Origin: SAR116 cluster bacterium AG-325-I21
GTDB taxonomy: Bacteria; Pseudomonadota; Alphaproteobacteria; Puniceispirillales; Puniceispirillaceae
Direction of reading: 5' to 3'
Assembly (NCBI GenBank): GCA_003282865.1
Contig: QBYK01000012.1
Span: forward strand, 1-48,736
DNA: 48,736 bases
In this document: positions 1 through 8,550 of the stretch, piece after piece
Numbering within the stretch: the stretch's first letter is position 1
Layout of the letters: every line of letters starts with the position of its first letter
Position numbers and translations under genes: made by a program
The notes under the pieces: model-generated
What the model saw: only the letters and a program-made list of their open reading frames with translations
Database searches by the model: none
Told to the model about the DNA's origin: nothing

Positions 1-1906
1 CGATCACAGCCATCACGCCATGCGTGTTAGCCTGTGTCAAAGGCGGCGTTAAATGATCAAGTACAACCGCCGACATGCGCCGCTTGGCTTGCGCCCCCTC
101 GCCGGGGTCATTTACAATAAAAGGATAAATCAATGGCATCGCCCCGAGTACCGCCTCTGGATAACAGCCATCGCTTAGCGCTAGCGCCTTGCCGGGAAGC
201 CATTCCAGATTACCATGTTTGCCATAATGCACAGCTGCATCCATGCCCCACACATCACGAAGCCATAAATAAAATCCAAAATAATTATGTGGCGGCACCA
301 AATCGGGAGCGTGATAGGTTGCTTTGGGATCGATATTATATCCACGCGCTGGTTGCACCCCAATGGCGGCATTGCCAAAAAGCATAATTGGCAAGCGAAA
401 GCCTGACCCATCAAACATCGGATCATCGTCAACCACCCCCCACCGATCTGCAATGGCAGTCTTCATCGCCGTGGGCAAGGTTTTAAAAAACTGAATATAG
501 ATATCTTTTGCCAAATGCACATGGCATGACCGGCCATGCCAACCCGCATTGGTTGGCCCTTTGCGCAATTCAGCAATCAAATCCGTACTTGAATCGGGCA
601 GATCCGGAAAATCATATCCGGCAGCCTGAAGCGAGAACAGTGAATCAAGCACGCTTTGCGGCGTATCCAGCCCAACACCATTGGCAATTCGGCCATCCTT
701 GTTTGGATAATTCGCCAAGACAAAGCCAATTTTCTTGTTAGCATTGGGCAAGTGACGCAACCGGCACCAGCGCTCCACCAAATCGGCCACAAATGCGGCC
801 CGATCATCCACAGCCACATAGGATGTTGTCATCGCATGGGTTACCAGATCTTTGGTCAAAAGCTGTTTAAAGCCTATCGCACGGGTCATAATCCGCCCGT
901 CAAGTTCGGGCAAAGCAACATTCATCGCCAAATCGCGCGCTGTCAGTCCAGCAGTTGATGTTTGCCAATCCGCCTGTTGGTTTGACGCCAGAACAAGCTG
1001 GAATACCGGCGCATCAACCGCCCCAAAAGGCCCAGCCGACCGCATCATGTCTTGATCATCACCACTGTTGGCACCCGCCATCTTTGATGGGTCAGTAACG
1101 GCGAAACTGGTCATGTTCAAGATGACATCAACATCTGCCCTTACCATAAAATCGGCAATAATCACTGCCGTTTCGGTTTCTTTCAGACTTGCGCCAAACA
1201 GCGGCAACACGTTCATACCTCTTGCCCGAAGCGCATAAATCAGACAATCAATCGGTGCCACATCGCCTGCCTGCATCAAAGCACGATAAAACACAAGCGC
1301 AGCAACTGACGCGCCATCTTGCCATTGGCGGCGAATCTGATCAAAATCAACATCAACATGCCCGGGCCAGTAAAGGCCAGCCCGCATCAAGGGGCGCACA
1401 GGCGGCGCATAATCGGTATTATTGATCAAATCAGATACTGCTGCAAGAAATCCCAGCGCGTTGTCCAACCCGCCAGAGTCAAGATAGCTCGCAAGCGCCG
1501 CACAATGCTTCGCATCAACCGACGAAAGATAATTTAATTCGGGATCAGGTTTGCCGTCACCAGCCAGAAAAATAACGCTAACCTCGCCCCTTTCCGCAAG
1601 GGCACGCAATTGCTGCACTCCGTATGACCAGTAAGATACCCCACCCAAAAGACGGATAACAACAATTCTGGCGTGGCGTGCCGTATTTTCTATATAAAGA
1701 TCAACCGAAAAGGGATGGGTCAGGCTTAGATAATTTGCTATACGGATCTGCGTTTTAGCGGTATTTACAGCCGCCGCGCGGGCAAGCAGGCTTACCTCGG
1801 TATCTGCCGAAGTTAAAAACACAATATCCCCTGCCGGTTGCCTTAGATCAACCGCCTCATCAGAATCGTATAAAGCACCGCTTTCATCGATCTTAAGAAG
1901 ATGCAT
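1..1906 (-). CDS. cobN: Cobaltochelatase subunit CobN, N-terminal 635 residues (runs off the window)
   Basis: CobN is the large subunit of the ATP-dependent CobNST chelatase, which inserts Co2+ into hydrogenobyrinic acid a,c-diamide in aerobic B12 synthesis. The minus-strand frame is open from an ATG at 1906 to base 1 with no stop. Near residues 558-577 it carries the family signature HYGKHGNLEWLPGK, which makes the assignment firm. Full CobN is about 1,100-1,300 residues, so roughly half is visible and the C-terminus lies beyond the left edge. The start overlaps the end of cobW by 14 nt in another frame, so the two are probably translationally coupled. The cobalamin riboswitch upstream of the hupE-like gene probably governs the whole hupE-cobW-cobN transcript. 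Short open frames on either strand inside this interval are shadows. Confidence 0.93.
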   Translation of the reverse strand, partial: MHLLKIDESGALYDSDEAVDLRQPAGDIVFLTSADTEVSLLARAAAVNTAKTQIRIANYLSLTHPFSVDLYIENTARHARIVVIRLLGGVSYWSYGVQQLRALAERGEVSVIFLAGDGKPDPELNYLSSVDAKHCAALASYLDSGGLDNALGFLAAVSDLINNTDYAPPVRPLMRAGLYWPGHVDVDFDQIRRQWQDGASVAALVFYRALMQAGDVAPIDCLIYALRARGMNVLPLFGASLKETETAVIIADFMVRADVDVILNMTSFAVTDPSKMAGANSGDDQDMMRSAGPFGAVDAPVFQLVLASNQQADWQTSTAGLTARDLAMNVALPELDGRIMTRAIGFKQLLTKDLVTHAMTTSYVAVDDRAAFVADLVERWCRLRHLPNANKKIGFVLANYPNKDGRIANGVGLDTPQSVLDSLFSLQAAGYDFPDLPDSSTDLIAELRKGPTNAGWHGRSCHVHLAKDIYIQFFKTLPTAMKTAIADRWGVVDDDPMFDGSGFRLPIMLFGNAAIGVQPARGYNIDPKATYHAPDLVPPHNYFGFYLWLRDVWGMDAAVHYGKHGNLEWLPGKALALSDGCYPEAVLGAMPLIYPFIVNDPGEGAQAKRRMSAVVLDHLTPPLTQANTHGVMAVI

Positions 1907-2999
1907 GGCCAACCAGCCCATTCCCGGCAATATAAATATCAAGCAAATGGCCACCAAGCCGCGCCGCAATCGCGTTCCCATCAAGACCATCTAGGCCGAT
2001 TACAACCAATCGATCAACCGTGCCCTCTGTTGCACGAGCGTAATAGCTGTCAACGCGTTGACCAACCGATTGTATCACTAATGGTAAAGCCCTGCCATCA
2101 ACTGATAGTCGGCCTTTTGCACGTAAGACTCCAAACTCGCTGGCAAGGGCCGATAATTGCGACTCGATAAGGTCTGCCGACGCAACGCTTGGCATTACAA
2201 TAATGGCCGATGAAAAGGCATCATGACTATGATCATGGTGGTGATCTTTATTATGATCATCCATGTTATGATGATGGTGGTTGCGGTGATTTGTTCGCTC
2301 ATAGGCCTGTTCTTCCATATCTAGCCCCAAAATGGCGTCTGTTGGCGCTGCCCCATTGGCCGCAGTAATAATTGGGGTTGGCCCATCGAGGTACGGAGCT
2401 ATCATAGACCGAGCACAAGCGAGACCGTCTTTATCCAGTTGGTCGGCTTTGGACAAGACAATCAGGTTTGCGGCCCTGACCTGGTCCTTGAACAACTCAT
2501 CGATGGGACTGGCATCATCCAGTCCGTCATCAGCCACCCGCTGGACTTCTAGCGCACCCAGATCATGCGCAAATGATCCAGAAGAGAGTGCCGGCCCATC
2601 AACCAGCGTTACCACTCCGTCAAGAGTGAAACGGCCTCTAATGCCTGTCCAGTCAAAGGCCTGAATTAGAGGCCGTGGCAGGGCTAATCCAGATGTTTCA
2701 ATAATGACATGATCTGGGGCCGGTTGCTGAAGAAGAAGCTGTTGCATGCTTGGTAGAAAATCATCGGCAACGGTACAACAAATACAGCCATTCGCCAGTT
2801 CAATAATATTATCAATCTGACCGCCGTTATACGCACAATCGCCTAGCATGGCAGCATCCATTCCGATATCGCCAAATTCATTCACAATCAATGCCAGTCG
2901 TTTGCCTCCAGCATTACTAATAATATGGCGGATAAGTGTGGTTTTACCTGACCCTAAAAAGCCAGTTATAATAGTAACCGGGATACGATAGGTACTCAT
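1893..2999 (-). CDS. cobW: CobW, G3E-family GTPase (cobalt chaperone)
   Basis: This 368-residue G3E P-loop GTPase is thought to deliver Co2+ to the CobNST chelatase. Visible features are the Walker A GFLGSGKTT at residues 13-21, the metal-site motif C-I-C-C at residues 72-75, an ETSG motif near residue 101, a switch/base region with LSKAD, and a strongly His/Asp-rich segment at about residues 238-262 that likely binds metal. The C-terminal CobW_C domain follows. The ATG at 2999 puts the P-loop in its usual N-terminal position. The gene lies between the hupE-like gene and cobN and overlaps cobN by 14 nt, which favours the B12 role over a zinc-chaperone role. A 140-nt gap on its upstream side holds a small dyad (3033-3045), so it may have its own promoter. 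Confidence 0.93.
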   Translation of the reverse strand: MSTYRIPVTIITGFLGSGKTTLIRHIISNAGGKRLALIVNEFGDIGMDAAMLGDCAYNGGQIDNIIELANGCICCTVADDFLPSMQQLLLQQPAPDHVIIETSGLALPRPLIQAFDWTGIRGRFTLDGVVTLVDGPALSSGSFAHDLGALEVQRVADDGLDDASPIDELFKDQVRAANLIVLSKADQLDKDGLACARSMIAPYLDGPTPIITAANGAAPTDAILGLDMEEQAYERTNHRNHHHHNMDDHNKDHHHDHSHDAFSSAIIVMPSVASADLIESQLSALASEFGVLRAKGRLSVDGRALPLVIQSVGQRVDSYYARATEGTVDRLVVIGLDGLDGNAIAARLGGHLLDIYIAGNGLVGHASS

Positions 3000-3032
3000 T
3001 TTTTATCACACTCCATTCAATTGTAATTTTGA

Positions 3033-3045
3033 AATGCTAAGCATT
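3033..3045. promoter_or_regulatory. Small dyad upstream of cobW
   Basis: AATGCT and AGCATT form perfect 6-bp arms around one base, about 35 nt before the cobW start, flanked by partial outer symmetry (TGTAAT and ATTACA). G3E-chaperone genes are often under metal regulators such as Zur, and the dyad faintly resembles such boxes. It could be chance in AT-rich DNA. Confidence 0.25.
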
Positions 3046-3139
3046 ACAGCGGCAAAAGCGCCAAAATTTTGTTCGAAAAGGAAAGTCTGTTTCAAATGAG
3101 CCCAATTTGGAAAAGTAGTTGCCTTTTCAGGTAGTAATA

Positions 3140-3448
3140 TTACATACCCGCCATCATGTAGCTCTCGCCATGTTCGGCCAGATACGTCAGGCCTACACCT
3201 GCTAACAATGCACCCGCAAGCCGAGGCTGTAATTCCACTATAGACGCTGCTTTCCAAATCTGGCCCGTTACAAAACCAGCCCCAAACATCAATGCCAGCT
3301 GGACAAAGCCAATCACAGGATGCCCCAAACCGGATAACAGTCCATTCAACATTGTTTCGGGCACTACCCCACCAAGCGGATGATGTGCAAAAGCATTACT
3401 GGCAAACGCCAACAAAAAAGAAATAGAGAGCGTAATCATTTTAATCAT
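3140..3448 (-). CDS. HupE/UreJ-family cobalt permease-like protein, apparently shortened inside
   Basis: HupE/UreJ proteins are membrane permeases for nickel or cobalt, and in B12 loci they import Co2+. The start is taken at the ATG at 3448, just ahead of a signal peptide-like stretch ending SNAFA-HH; upstream in-frame codons add only an unlikely leader. The N-terminal half has the family signature HHPLGG...GLLSGLGHPVIG. The remainder (FVQLALMFGAG, then RLAGALLAGVGLTYLAE) matches what I recall of the family's C-terminal end. The protein has about 102 residues against a usual 190-200, and the metal-binding D-H after HPVIG is missing. It looks like an in-frame internal deletion across a repeated I-G-F motif. 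The gene follows the cobalamin riboswitch directly. Function may be lost or altered. Confidence 0.7.
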   Translation of the reverse strand: MIKMITLSISFLLAFASNAFAHHPLGGVVPETMLNGLLSGLGHPVIGFVQLALMFGAGFVTGQIWKAASIVELQPRLAGALLAGVGLTYLAEHGESYMMAGM

Positions 3449-3586
3449 GTCTGGATCCCCCATGAAATTAGCGCCAATGGAGTATCTAAAAACCATGGCC
3501 CGTTTGTTTTGGATATGATGAAGCTCAGCCGAAATCAGCTTTTGTCTTCACGGCATACCCCGACCGTAAATCGTCAAACATAAAAA

Positions 3587-3775
3587 GGCAGGTCTCCTGG
3601 CTTGTGGTCATAATAGCTTGTCTGCCTTCCCAGGCCGGCATGATGCCAAATCCCAGTGGACGAATGACAAACGACCATCCTACAGTCGCGGGGACGGCTC
3701 TGGCTTTGGATGTCTTGTTTCACCCGGACCAGATTCCCTCATTAAGGCATGACGCTTGGCGTCACAGCCACCTCA
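3587..3775 (-). promoter_or_regulatory. Cobalamin riboswitch (AdoCbl-type)
   Basis: Read on the minus strand, the region shows the class hallmarks in order: a GAGGTGGCTGT-like P1/P2 start near 3775, a GGGTGAAAC core, GCCAGAGCCGTCCCC, the conserved CCCGCGACTGT block, a P7-P10 hairpin region, and the closing B12-box GCCAGGAGACCTGCC at 3587-3601. It lies between the end of cobC and the shortened hupE-like gene in the same direction, about 140 nt before that start. It should lower expression of hupE-cobW-cobN when cobalamin is abundant. I did not resolve a clear terminator or a sequestered ribosome site downstream. Confidence 0.93.
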
Positions 3776-3844
3776 TTTGTTATTCTTATAATGTGCCCAT
3801 CAACCGGCAGGTAAAGTTAACCAATAGCGTCACTGATTAGCCTT

Positions 3845-4858
3845 TTAACGCCAATTATTAATTATTTTTTCCAGGCGCCAGAATTCAGCATCATTCGCCG
3901 GTAGGCCAAAGCGCAACAAATCTGGCCAATCTGCAAACTTCCGGGTCCAGATGGCTGCCGCGGCTAGCTTATCGTGTAAGTCATGCGCCGCGCCATGGTG
4001 AATCGTCTGAAACAGTTCGGTTCCGCCACGCAATGGCAAACCCGCACCGAGTAGAAGATGTTTTAAGCGTTTAGCCTGCGCATTCAAAAATTGACCGTGA
4101 CACTGCTGCCATACTGTATCATCCAGCGCAGCGGCTCCAATTTCGAGGGCAACCGAGCTAACCGCCCATGGTCCAGCATTTTGACTCAATTGGCTGATTA
4201 GCTTGGGTGCACCAATGGCAAAGCCAAGGCGCAATCCTGCCATACCAAAAAACTTGCCAAATGAACGTAAATGAACCACATGAGGTTGATCGCCGAGAGC
4301 CTCTATCAAGCTTGTGTGATTGGGATCAGCAGCTTTCGGCATGGCAAAAGCCCCATCAATCAAAACAAACCCTCCAGCCGAGCCGCACCGTTTCGCCGCA
4401 CGCTTTATTCCCACCCTATCATCATCACCGGTTGGATTATTAGGCACCACAAACACGTAAGATTTGCATTTGTGCTGTGCAATGGCAACATCGACACCAG
4501 ACAGCGTGTCATGTCCGGCAGACTCCCACGCTGGACGATGCTCATTATAGGTTGGCTGTTCGATGAAAACGGGGCCATCAGGAACAACCAAATGTGGGAT
4601 CAATTGAAGCAAGCTTTGGGTTCCTGACCCTGCCATGATGTCGAGATGGTCTGGAACAGCATAAGCACGCCGCGCCGCCGCTAGGCACTTCTCAAGCTGG
4701 GTTTGACTTGGTAGCCGATTCCATGCAATCGCCGGAATATTATCGGCCGGATAGGCGATCGGACTAATGCCAGTTGATAAATCCAGCATATCACCCGCGC
4801 TATGGCCAAAACTCAATGCTGCCTGGTCACTATCACCCCCATGCTCACGCTGGCTCAT
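3845..4858 (-). CDS. cobC: Threonine-phosphate decarboxylase (CobC/CobD-type, PLP-dependent)
   Basis: This 337-residue fold-type I aminotransferase-family protein decarboxylates L-threonine-O-3-phosphate to (R)-1-amino-2-propanol phosphate, the linker to the B12 lower ligand. The N-terminus carries the HGG and LSTGISP pattern typical of CobC. AGSGTQSLLQ is the PLP-phosphate-binding turn, PNNPTGD and LIDGAF sit in the mid domain, and SFGKFFGMAGLRLG carries the Schiff-base lysine. The usual partner cobD (CbiB) is absent from the flank. The ATG at 4858 precedes the conserved start. The gene ends about 70 nt before the cobalamin riboswitch on the same strand, so the switch does not control cobC itself. 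Confidence 0.9.
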   Translation of the reverse strand: MSQREHGGDSDQAALSFGHSAGDMLDLSTGISPIAYPADNIPAIAWNRLPSQTQLEKCLAAARRAYAVPDHLDIMAGSGTQSLLQLIPHLVVPDGPVFIEQPTYNEHRPAWESAGHDTLSGVDVAIAQHKCKSYVFVVPNNPTGDDDRVGIKRAAKRCGSAGGFVLIDGAFAMPKAADPNHTSLIEALGDQPHVVHLRSFGKFFGMAGLRLGFAIGAPKLISQLSQNAGPWAVSSVALEIGAAALDDTVWQQCHGQFLNAQAKRLKHLLLGAGLPLRGGTELFQTIHHGAAHDLHDKLAAAAIWTRKFADWPDLLRFGLPANDAEFWRLEKIINNWR

Positions 4859-5300
4859 TGCTCGCCCCGACAGAGTTTCATTGCATTTAGTTCATTTTAC
4901 AACGTGCTTTGGCCACGAGCGCACGCCAATAGCCTCAATGTATTAGTGGAATTTGTAAATTTGTCCAGCGCATAAGATGCTTTAGGTAGCGCTCCCAAAC
5001 TGCTCAATTCTTGAAGTCGTATAGATTTATTACAATCGGTTCTTTTCTCATTTACCTCTTTAAGGTAATACACACAATGTTATAGAAGACGCTTTGACAG
5101 TAATTATCCTGATCACTAAACTGTTTAACGTTGTGATTGCCATCCCTCCAACTAACTTTAGATGAGGTATTTAGTGATCATTAATGGCATCAAGCCTCGA
5201 GTGCTGCCAACTGAGTAAAGCCAAATTATTACCGCTTTACAAAAGATATATCTCAAGGCATGCCCAAGACGGTCCAGGACGCGACAGGTATTAATATTTC
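4859..5300. other. Gene-free divergent spacer between cobC and the SDR gene
   Basis: This is a 442-nt AT-rich interval with no credible coding frame. It should hold the promoters of cobC (minus) and of the SDR/NTF2-like pair (plus). The only clear structure is an 11-bp inverted repeat with arms at 5110-5120 and 5170-5180. Confidence 0.6.
5110..5180. repeat. Perfect 11-bp inverted repeat, 49-bp spacer
   Basis: TGATCACTAAA at 5110-5120 is the exact reverse complement of TTTAGTGATCA at 5170-5180. The pair lies 120-190 nt upstream of the SDR start. It may be a two-site operator that loops DNA or a stem in a leader transcript. No known regulator motif is recognised. Confidence 0.55.
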
Positions 5301-6044
5301 ATGGCACATTATCTTATCACAGGAACATCATCTGGAATTGGGGCAGCCCTTTGCACTCGTCTGACACAGGCAGGCCATGATGTAAGCGGTATCGCTCGTC
5401 GTAAAAGCCACCTCGGCGTATCGGCAGAGAAGATCAATTTTTTTCAAGGTTACCAGGGTGACGTTGTTAACAAAATAGCGCTCAAAAAAACCATTGATCT
5501 TGCAATATCAAATGCTGGCCCAATTGATGCGGCCATTTTGAATGCTGGAATTTATCAACCGCAGGATGGTACGCGTATTGATCCACAAATCTATGCCAAT
5601 CATATGAATATCAATTACCTCGGGGTGGTAAATGCACTAGCAGCGATAGTTCCTGACATGGTGCGGGCTCGCCGTGGACACATTGCAATCGTCTCATCTG
5701 TTGCTGGTTGGCGGGGCCTGCCAAAATCTGCCGCCTATGGTCCCACCAAGGCCGCGTTAATTTCCTTAGCTGAGTCGCTATATTTTGATCTCACACCAAA
5801 GGGGGTGAAGTTGCAAATTATCTGTCCAGGCTTTGTTGAGAGCGAAGCCACCGCCATCAATGATTTTGAAATGCCGGATCTAATTAGCGCCGACCAGGCT
5901 GCTGATAAGATCATAGAAGGGATGAAGGGGAACGATTTTTCAATACATTTTCCAAAATCATTTACCCGCAAAATGGGACTGTTGCGATTTTTGCCCGACC
6001 GGTTGTTTTTCCGCATTGTCGGCAAACAAACCGGCGCACTCTAA
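5301..6044 (+). CDS. Short-chain dehydrogenase/reductase
   Basis: This 247-residue classical SDR has the NAD(P)-binding turn GTSSGIG at residues 8-14, NAGIY (N-A-G motif) near residue 85, the catalytic serine in SSVAG, and the Y-x-x-x-K pair in YGPTKAALIS. SDRs of this type sit in proteobacterial clusters with an NTF2-like protein, an FAD amine oxidase-like protein, DUF1365 and a cyclopropane-synthase-like methyltransferase. All four occur nearby, so a role in membrane-lipid or oxidative-stress metabolism is likely, but the substrate is unknown. A 26-nt gap separates it from the next gene, implying co-transcription. The ribosome site is weak (AGGT about 12 nt upstream). Confidence 0.85.
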   Translation: MAHYLITGTSSGIGAALCTRLTQAGHDVSGIARRKSHLGVSAEKINFFQGYQGDVVNKIALKKTIDLAISNAGPIDAAILNAGIYQPQDGTRIDPQIYANHMNINYLGVVNALAAIVPDMVRARRGHIAIVSSVAGWRGLPKSAAYGPTKAALISLAESLYFDLTPKGVKLQIICPGFVESEATAINDFEMPDLISADQAADKIIEGMKGNDFSIHFPKSFTRKMGLLRFLPDRLFFRIVGKQTGAL

Positions 6045-6070
6045 TCATTTGATAATCACAAGGATTTTCC

Positions 6071-6520
6071 ATGGCTAAAAATATTCATCCAGTCAACACT
6101 TACGTAAGGGCATTTACCGCCCTCACCCAAGATAATGTTGAAAGATTGTATGATCTCGTTGCGGATGATGTTTTCTTCACTGATCCCTTCAATATCATTC
6201 ATGACAAGGATGGATTTCGCCGGATATTTGATCATATGTTCGAAACATGCAATAACCCAGTTTTTACGGTCAGTGATGTGGCGCACTCAGATAATGCTAG
6301 CTATTTGCGCTGGAAAATGACTGGAAAATTAAAAAGCTGGCCGCACACAAACCTACTTTTTGAGGGCATGACCGAAGTGCATGTAAATCCACAGGGCCTT
6401 ATTTGCCAGCATATTGATCACTGGGACAGTGCAAGCCAACTAATGCGCCATTTACCCATAATCGGGACGATTATCCGGCCAATCTTAAAATTATTTCAGC
6501 TAAAACCGGTTAAAAAATAA
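6071..6520 (+). CDS. NTF2/SnoaL-like protein
   Basis: This 149-residue protein has the cone-fold NTF2-like pattern: an N-terminal helix (YVRAFTALTQDNVERLYDLVADDVFFTDPFN) split across the first 45 residues, a central FDHMFETC segment, and the late motif HIDHWDSA with D-x-W typical of the SnoaL-like group. It probably forms a small ligand-binding or isomerase-like pocket, and no catalytic role can be fixed from sequence. It follows the SDR by 26 nt and converges on the methyltransferase gene, whose stop lies only about 35 nt away. This SDR plus NTF2-like pairing recurs in lipid-modification clusters, which is the main clue to its role. Confidence 0.75.
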   Translation: MAKNIHPVNTYVRAFTALTQDNVERLYDLVADDVFFTDPFNIIHDKDGFRRIFDHMFETCNNPVFTVSDVAHSDNASYLRWKMTGKLKSWPHTNLLFEGMTEVHVNPQGLICQHIDHWDSASQLMRHLPIIGTIIRPILKLFQLKPVKK

Positions 6521-6555
6521 GCTGGCAAGCCCCAAACATTGTCGTTATTCGGCAT

Positions 6556-7746
6556 TTATTTGTGCATTAACAGCATTTGTTTGACATCAATGAGGCCGGA
6601 ACGAAAGCCTCCCTCACAATAGGCCAGATAGAGTTCCCACATGCGTTTAAAACGATGATCAAACTTTGGCTCGCTGAATTGTGGCCAGGCAGCATTAAAC
6701 CTTCGGCGCCACTCGTCAAGCGTACGGGCATAATGACTCGCGTAGCCGCGCTCACTAACCAGATGCAGGCCTGCATCCATGAGCGGACGCTCCAGCATCG
6801 GCAATGATGGCAACATACCCCCGGGAAAAATATACCGCTGTATAAAATCGGGCTGATTTTCGTAGGAATGATAGGCAGCATGATCAATGGTAATTGACTG
6901 CACCACCGCGCGGCCACCCTTACCTAAAACTCGAGAAATGGTAGAAAAATAGGCTTGCCAATAGTTTCTTCCAACAGCTTCGAACATTTCAATCGACACT
7001 ATTTTATCAAATTTACCCTGAATATCACGGTAATCCATCAGCCGCAAATCAACTTTATCTTGAAGGCCCGCCTCTTTAATCAAACTTTTGGCAAAACCAA
7101 ATTGTTCCTTTGAAATAGTAATACCAATTACATTTGCCCCTATGTTGCTAGCAACATATTTAGCAAAACCACCCCAGCCACAACCAATCTCAAGGACTTG
7201 GTCTCCAGGCTTAATATCCGCAAGTTCGGCAAGCCGCTGATATTTATTCAGTTGGGCCGTAGTCAAGTCATCATCATCCGAGTCAAAAACAGCGGATGAA
7301 TATGTCATGGTTGAGTCAAGCCATGCCTCGTAAAAGCTGTTTCCAAGATCATAATGATGCGCGATATTTTTTGCGGAACCACCTCTATTGTTGCGGCGCA
7401 ATTGATGAAACAGCTGCAACCCCCATTTGCGCAAAAGGCCTGTTTTTAATTTTTCATCAAGATACTCATCATGGCGGGCCGCTAACTCAATTAGTTCGGG
7501 TAAATTGTCGCTGCTAACCTGCCCATCCATAAAAGCCTCACAGAAGCCAATTTTTCCATCGCTGAGGATACGCCGGACCGCTTCTTTGGTATGAATTTGC
7601 AGATCAGCATTTGGGCCAGGAAGTCCACCTGAAAACTGGTGTTGGCTGCCATCTGGCATAGTCAAAAAAACTTTACCAAATTTTAAGTTTTTTAGGATTT
7701 TAAACAGCATCTTATCCTGATTAAACCATCGTATCTTAGAGAACAT
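6556..7746 (-). CDS. Cyclopropane-fatty-acyl-phospholipid synthase family methyltransferase
   Basis: This 396-residue SAM-dependent methyltransferase acts on unsaturated acyl chains of membrane phospholipids. The SAM site is VLEIGCGWGG around residue 184, followed by GITISKEQ and, further on, SIEMFEAVG. EYLD and YDLGNSFYEAWLD precede the SAM domain, as in CFA synthases. It is the last gene of an operon with the FAD amine oxidase-like and DUF1365 genes, separated from DUF1365 by 3 nt. Enzymes in this context can methylate acyl chains in ways other than cyclopropanation: in Rhodobacter sphaeroides related genes contribute to methylated furan fatty acids. Cyclopropane synthesis therefore remains one of two options. 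No truncation is seen. Confidence 0.9.
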   Translation of the reverse strand: MFSKIRWFNQDKMLFKILKNLKFGKVFLTMPDGSQHQFSGGLPGPNADLQIHTKEAVRRILSDGKIGFCEAFMDGQVSSDNLPELIELAARHDEYLDEKLKTGLLRKWGLQLFHQLRRNNRGGSAKNIAHHYDLGNSFYEAWLDSTMTYSSAVFDSDDDDLTTAQLNKYQRLAELADIKPGDQVLEIGCGWGGFAKYVASNIGANVIGITISKEQFGFAKSLIKEAGLQDKVDLRLMDYRDIQGKFDKIVSIEMFEAVGRNYWQAYFSTISRVLGKGGRAVVQSITIDHAAYHSYENQPDFIQRYIFPGGMLPSLPMLERPLMDAGLHLVSERGYASHYARTLDEWRRRFNAAWPQFSEPKFDHRFKRMWELYLAYCEGGFRSGLIDVKQMLLMHK

Positions 7747-7749
7747 TAT

Positions 7750-8550
7750 TTATTTTGCCTCATCAAAATTTTTGGCACGTGACCAGCGTTTAGGCGGGCC
7801 CGGCCGCTTATAAAACGGTAATTTTTTCAGCCATAATTTTAAGGCTTCAATATGTATGGATATGATTGGACGAAATGGAAACTGAAACGTACGCACCAAT
7901 GAAGCAGCGATTTTCCAATCTGTCAATCTTTCGCGAGTGCCACGCAGTGTCGCGGTTAAAGCCGGCCGACCTGATATAAAATAGCGCATGGCCAACTTAA
8001 CAACCTGATCATCCACCCTTAATCTTAACCGGTAAAGCCCTTCAACAGGAAAAAACGGTGAAACATGCAAAAGTTTGTCTGCTATCAAGGTCACACTTTT
8101 ACCACTTGGCGCACCAATATATGCATGCATGTCTCCAAAAGTATTCCGTACTTCATAGATATATAAAACATCTGCCCCAGCCGTATTACGGGCCACAAAG
8201 ACCGATAGTGGGTTAAAACCAGCACCAAGGATACGTGGAAAGGTTATTAAATATGCTGAGCCCACAGTTTGGTCAGGCACAATCTCAGCAGCAATCTGGC
8301 GCACATAAAGTCTAAGCGGTACCAGCGGAGCCTTGGATTTGAAATTTGGGCCGTGATCACGTTGATGGAACGCCAGCAGATTGAATCTATCAACAGAAAA
8401 TAAAACACTTTGGCGTGCCGCCTGCTCCATGCGATCGAGGTCAATCCAAATCGAAAGACCTGATCGCTTCAACATATGCGATGCTGGATGGTGAAGGCCA
8501 CTATGCCGCGTATGAACAATATTAGAAACAACAATATCGCAAGCAGACAT
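7750..8550 (-). CDS. DUF1365 family protein
   Basis: This 266-residue protein is of the DUF1365 family. Recognisable pieces are the N-terminal H-T-R-H-S pattern, LNPLSVFVARN-like text (PLSVF) in the middle, the VRNTFGD motif and LHVSPFFPVEG followed by YRLRL. The biochemical activity is unestablished, but the family is almost always encoded beside an FAD amine oxidase-like protein and a CFA-type methyltransferase, exactly as here. Its start ATG shares one base with the stop of the FAD gene (TGATG), and its own stop is 3 nt before the methyltransferase start, so all three are surely one transcript. A role in acyl-chain modification is inferred from context only. Confidence 0.87.
   Translation of the reverse strand: MSACDIVVSNIVHTRHSGLHHPASHMLKRSGLSIWIDLDRMEQAARQSVLFSVDRFNLLAFHQRDHGPNFKSKAPLVPLRLYVRQIAAEIVPDQTVGSAYLITFPRILGAGFNPLSVFVARNTAGADVLYIYEVRNTFGDMHAYIGAPSGKSVTLIADKLLHVSPFFPVEGLYRLRLRVDDQVVKLAMRYFISGRPALTATLRGTRERLTDWKIAASLVRTFQFPFRPIISIHIEALKLWLKKLPFYKRPGPPKRWSRAKNFDEAK

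Noticed and set aside
1-1900. Several open frames of 60-100 codons on the plus strand and short ones on the minus strand in the first 1.9 kb
   Set aside because: The interval is one continuous CobN coding frame on the minus strand running off the edge; the others are shadows without recognisable domains.
3006-3257. 83-residue minus-strand frame partly overlapping the hupE-like gene, as a possible missing C-terminal half
   Set aside because: Its sequence is Cys/Arg-rich with no membrane segments or HupE pattern; the C-terminal HupE pattern is already in the main frame.
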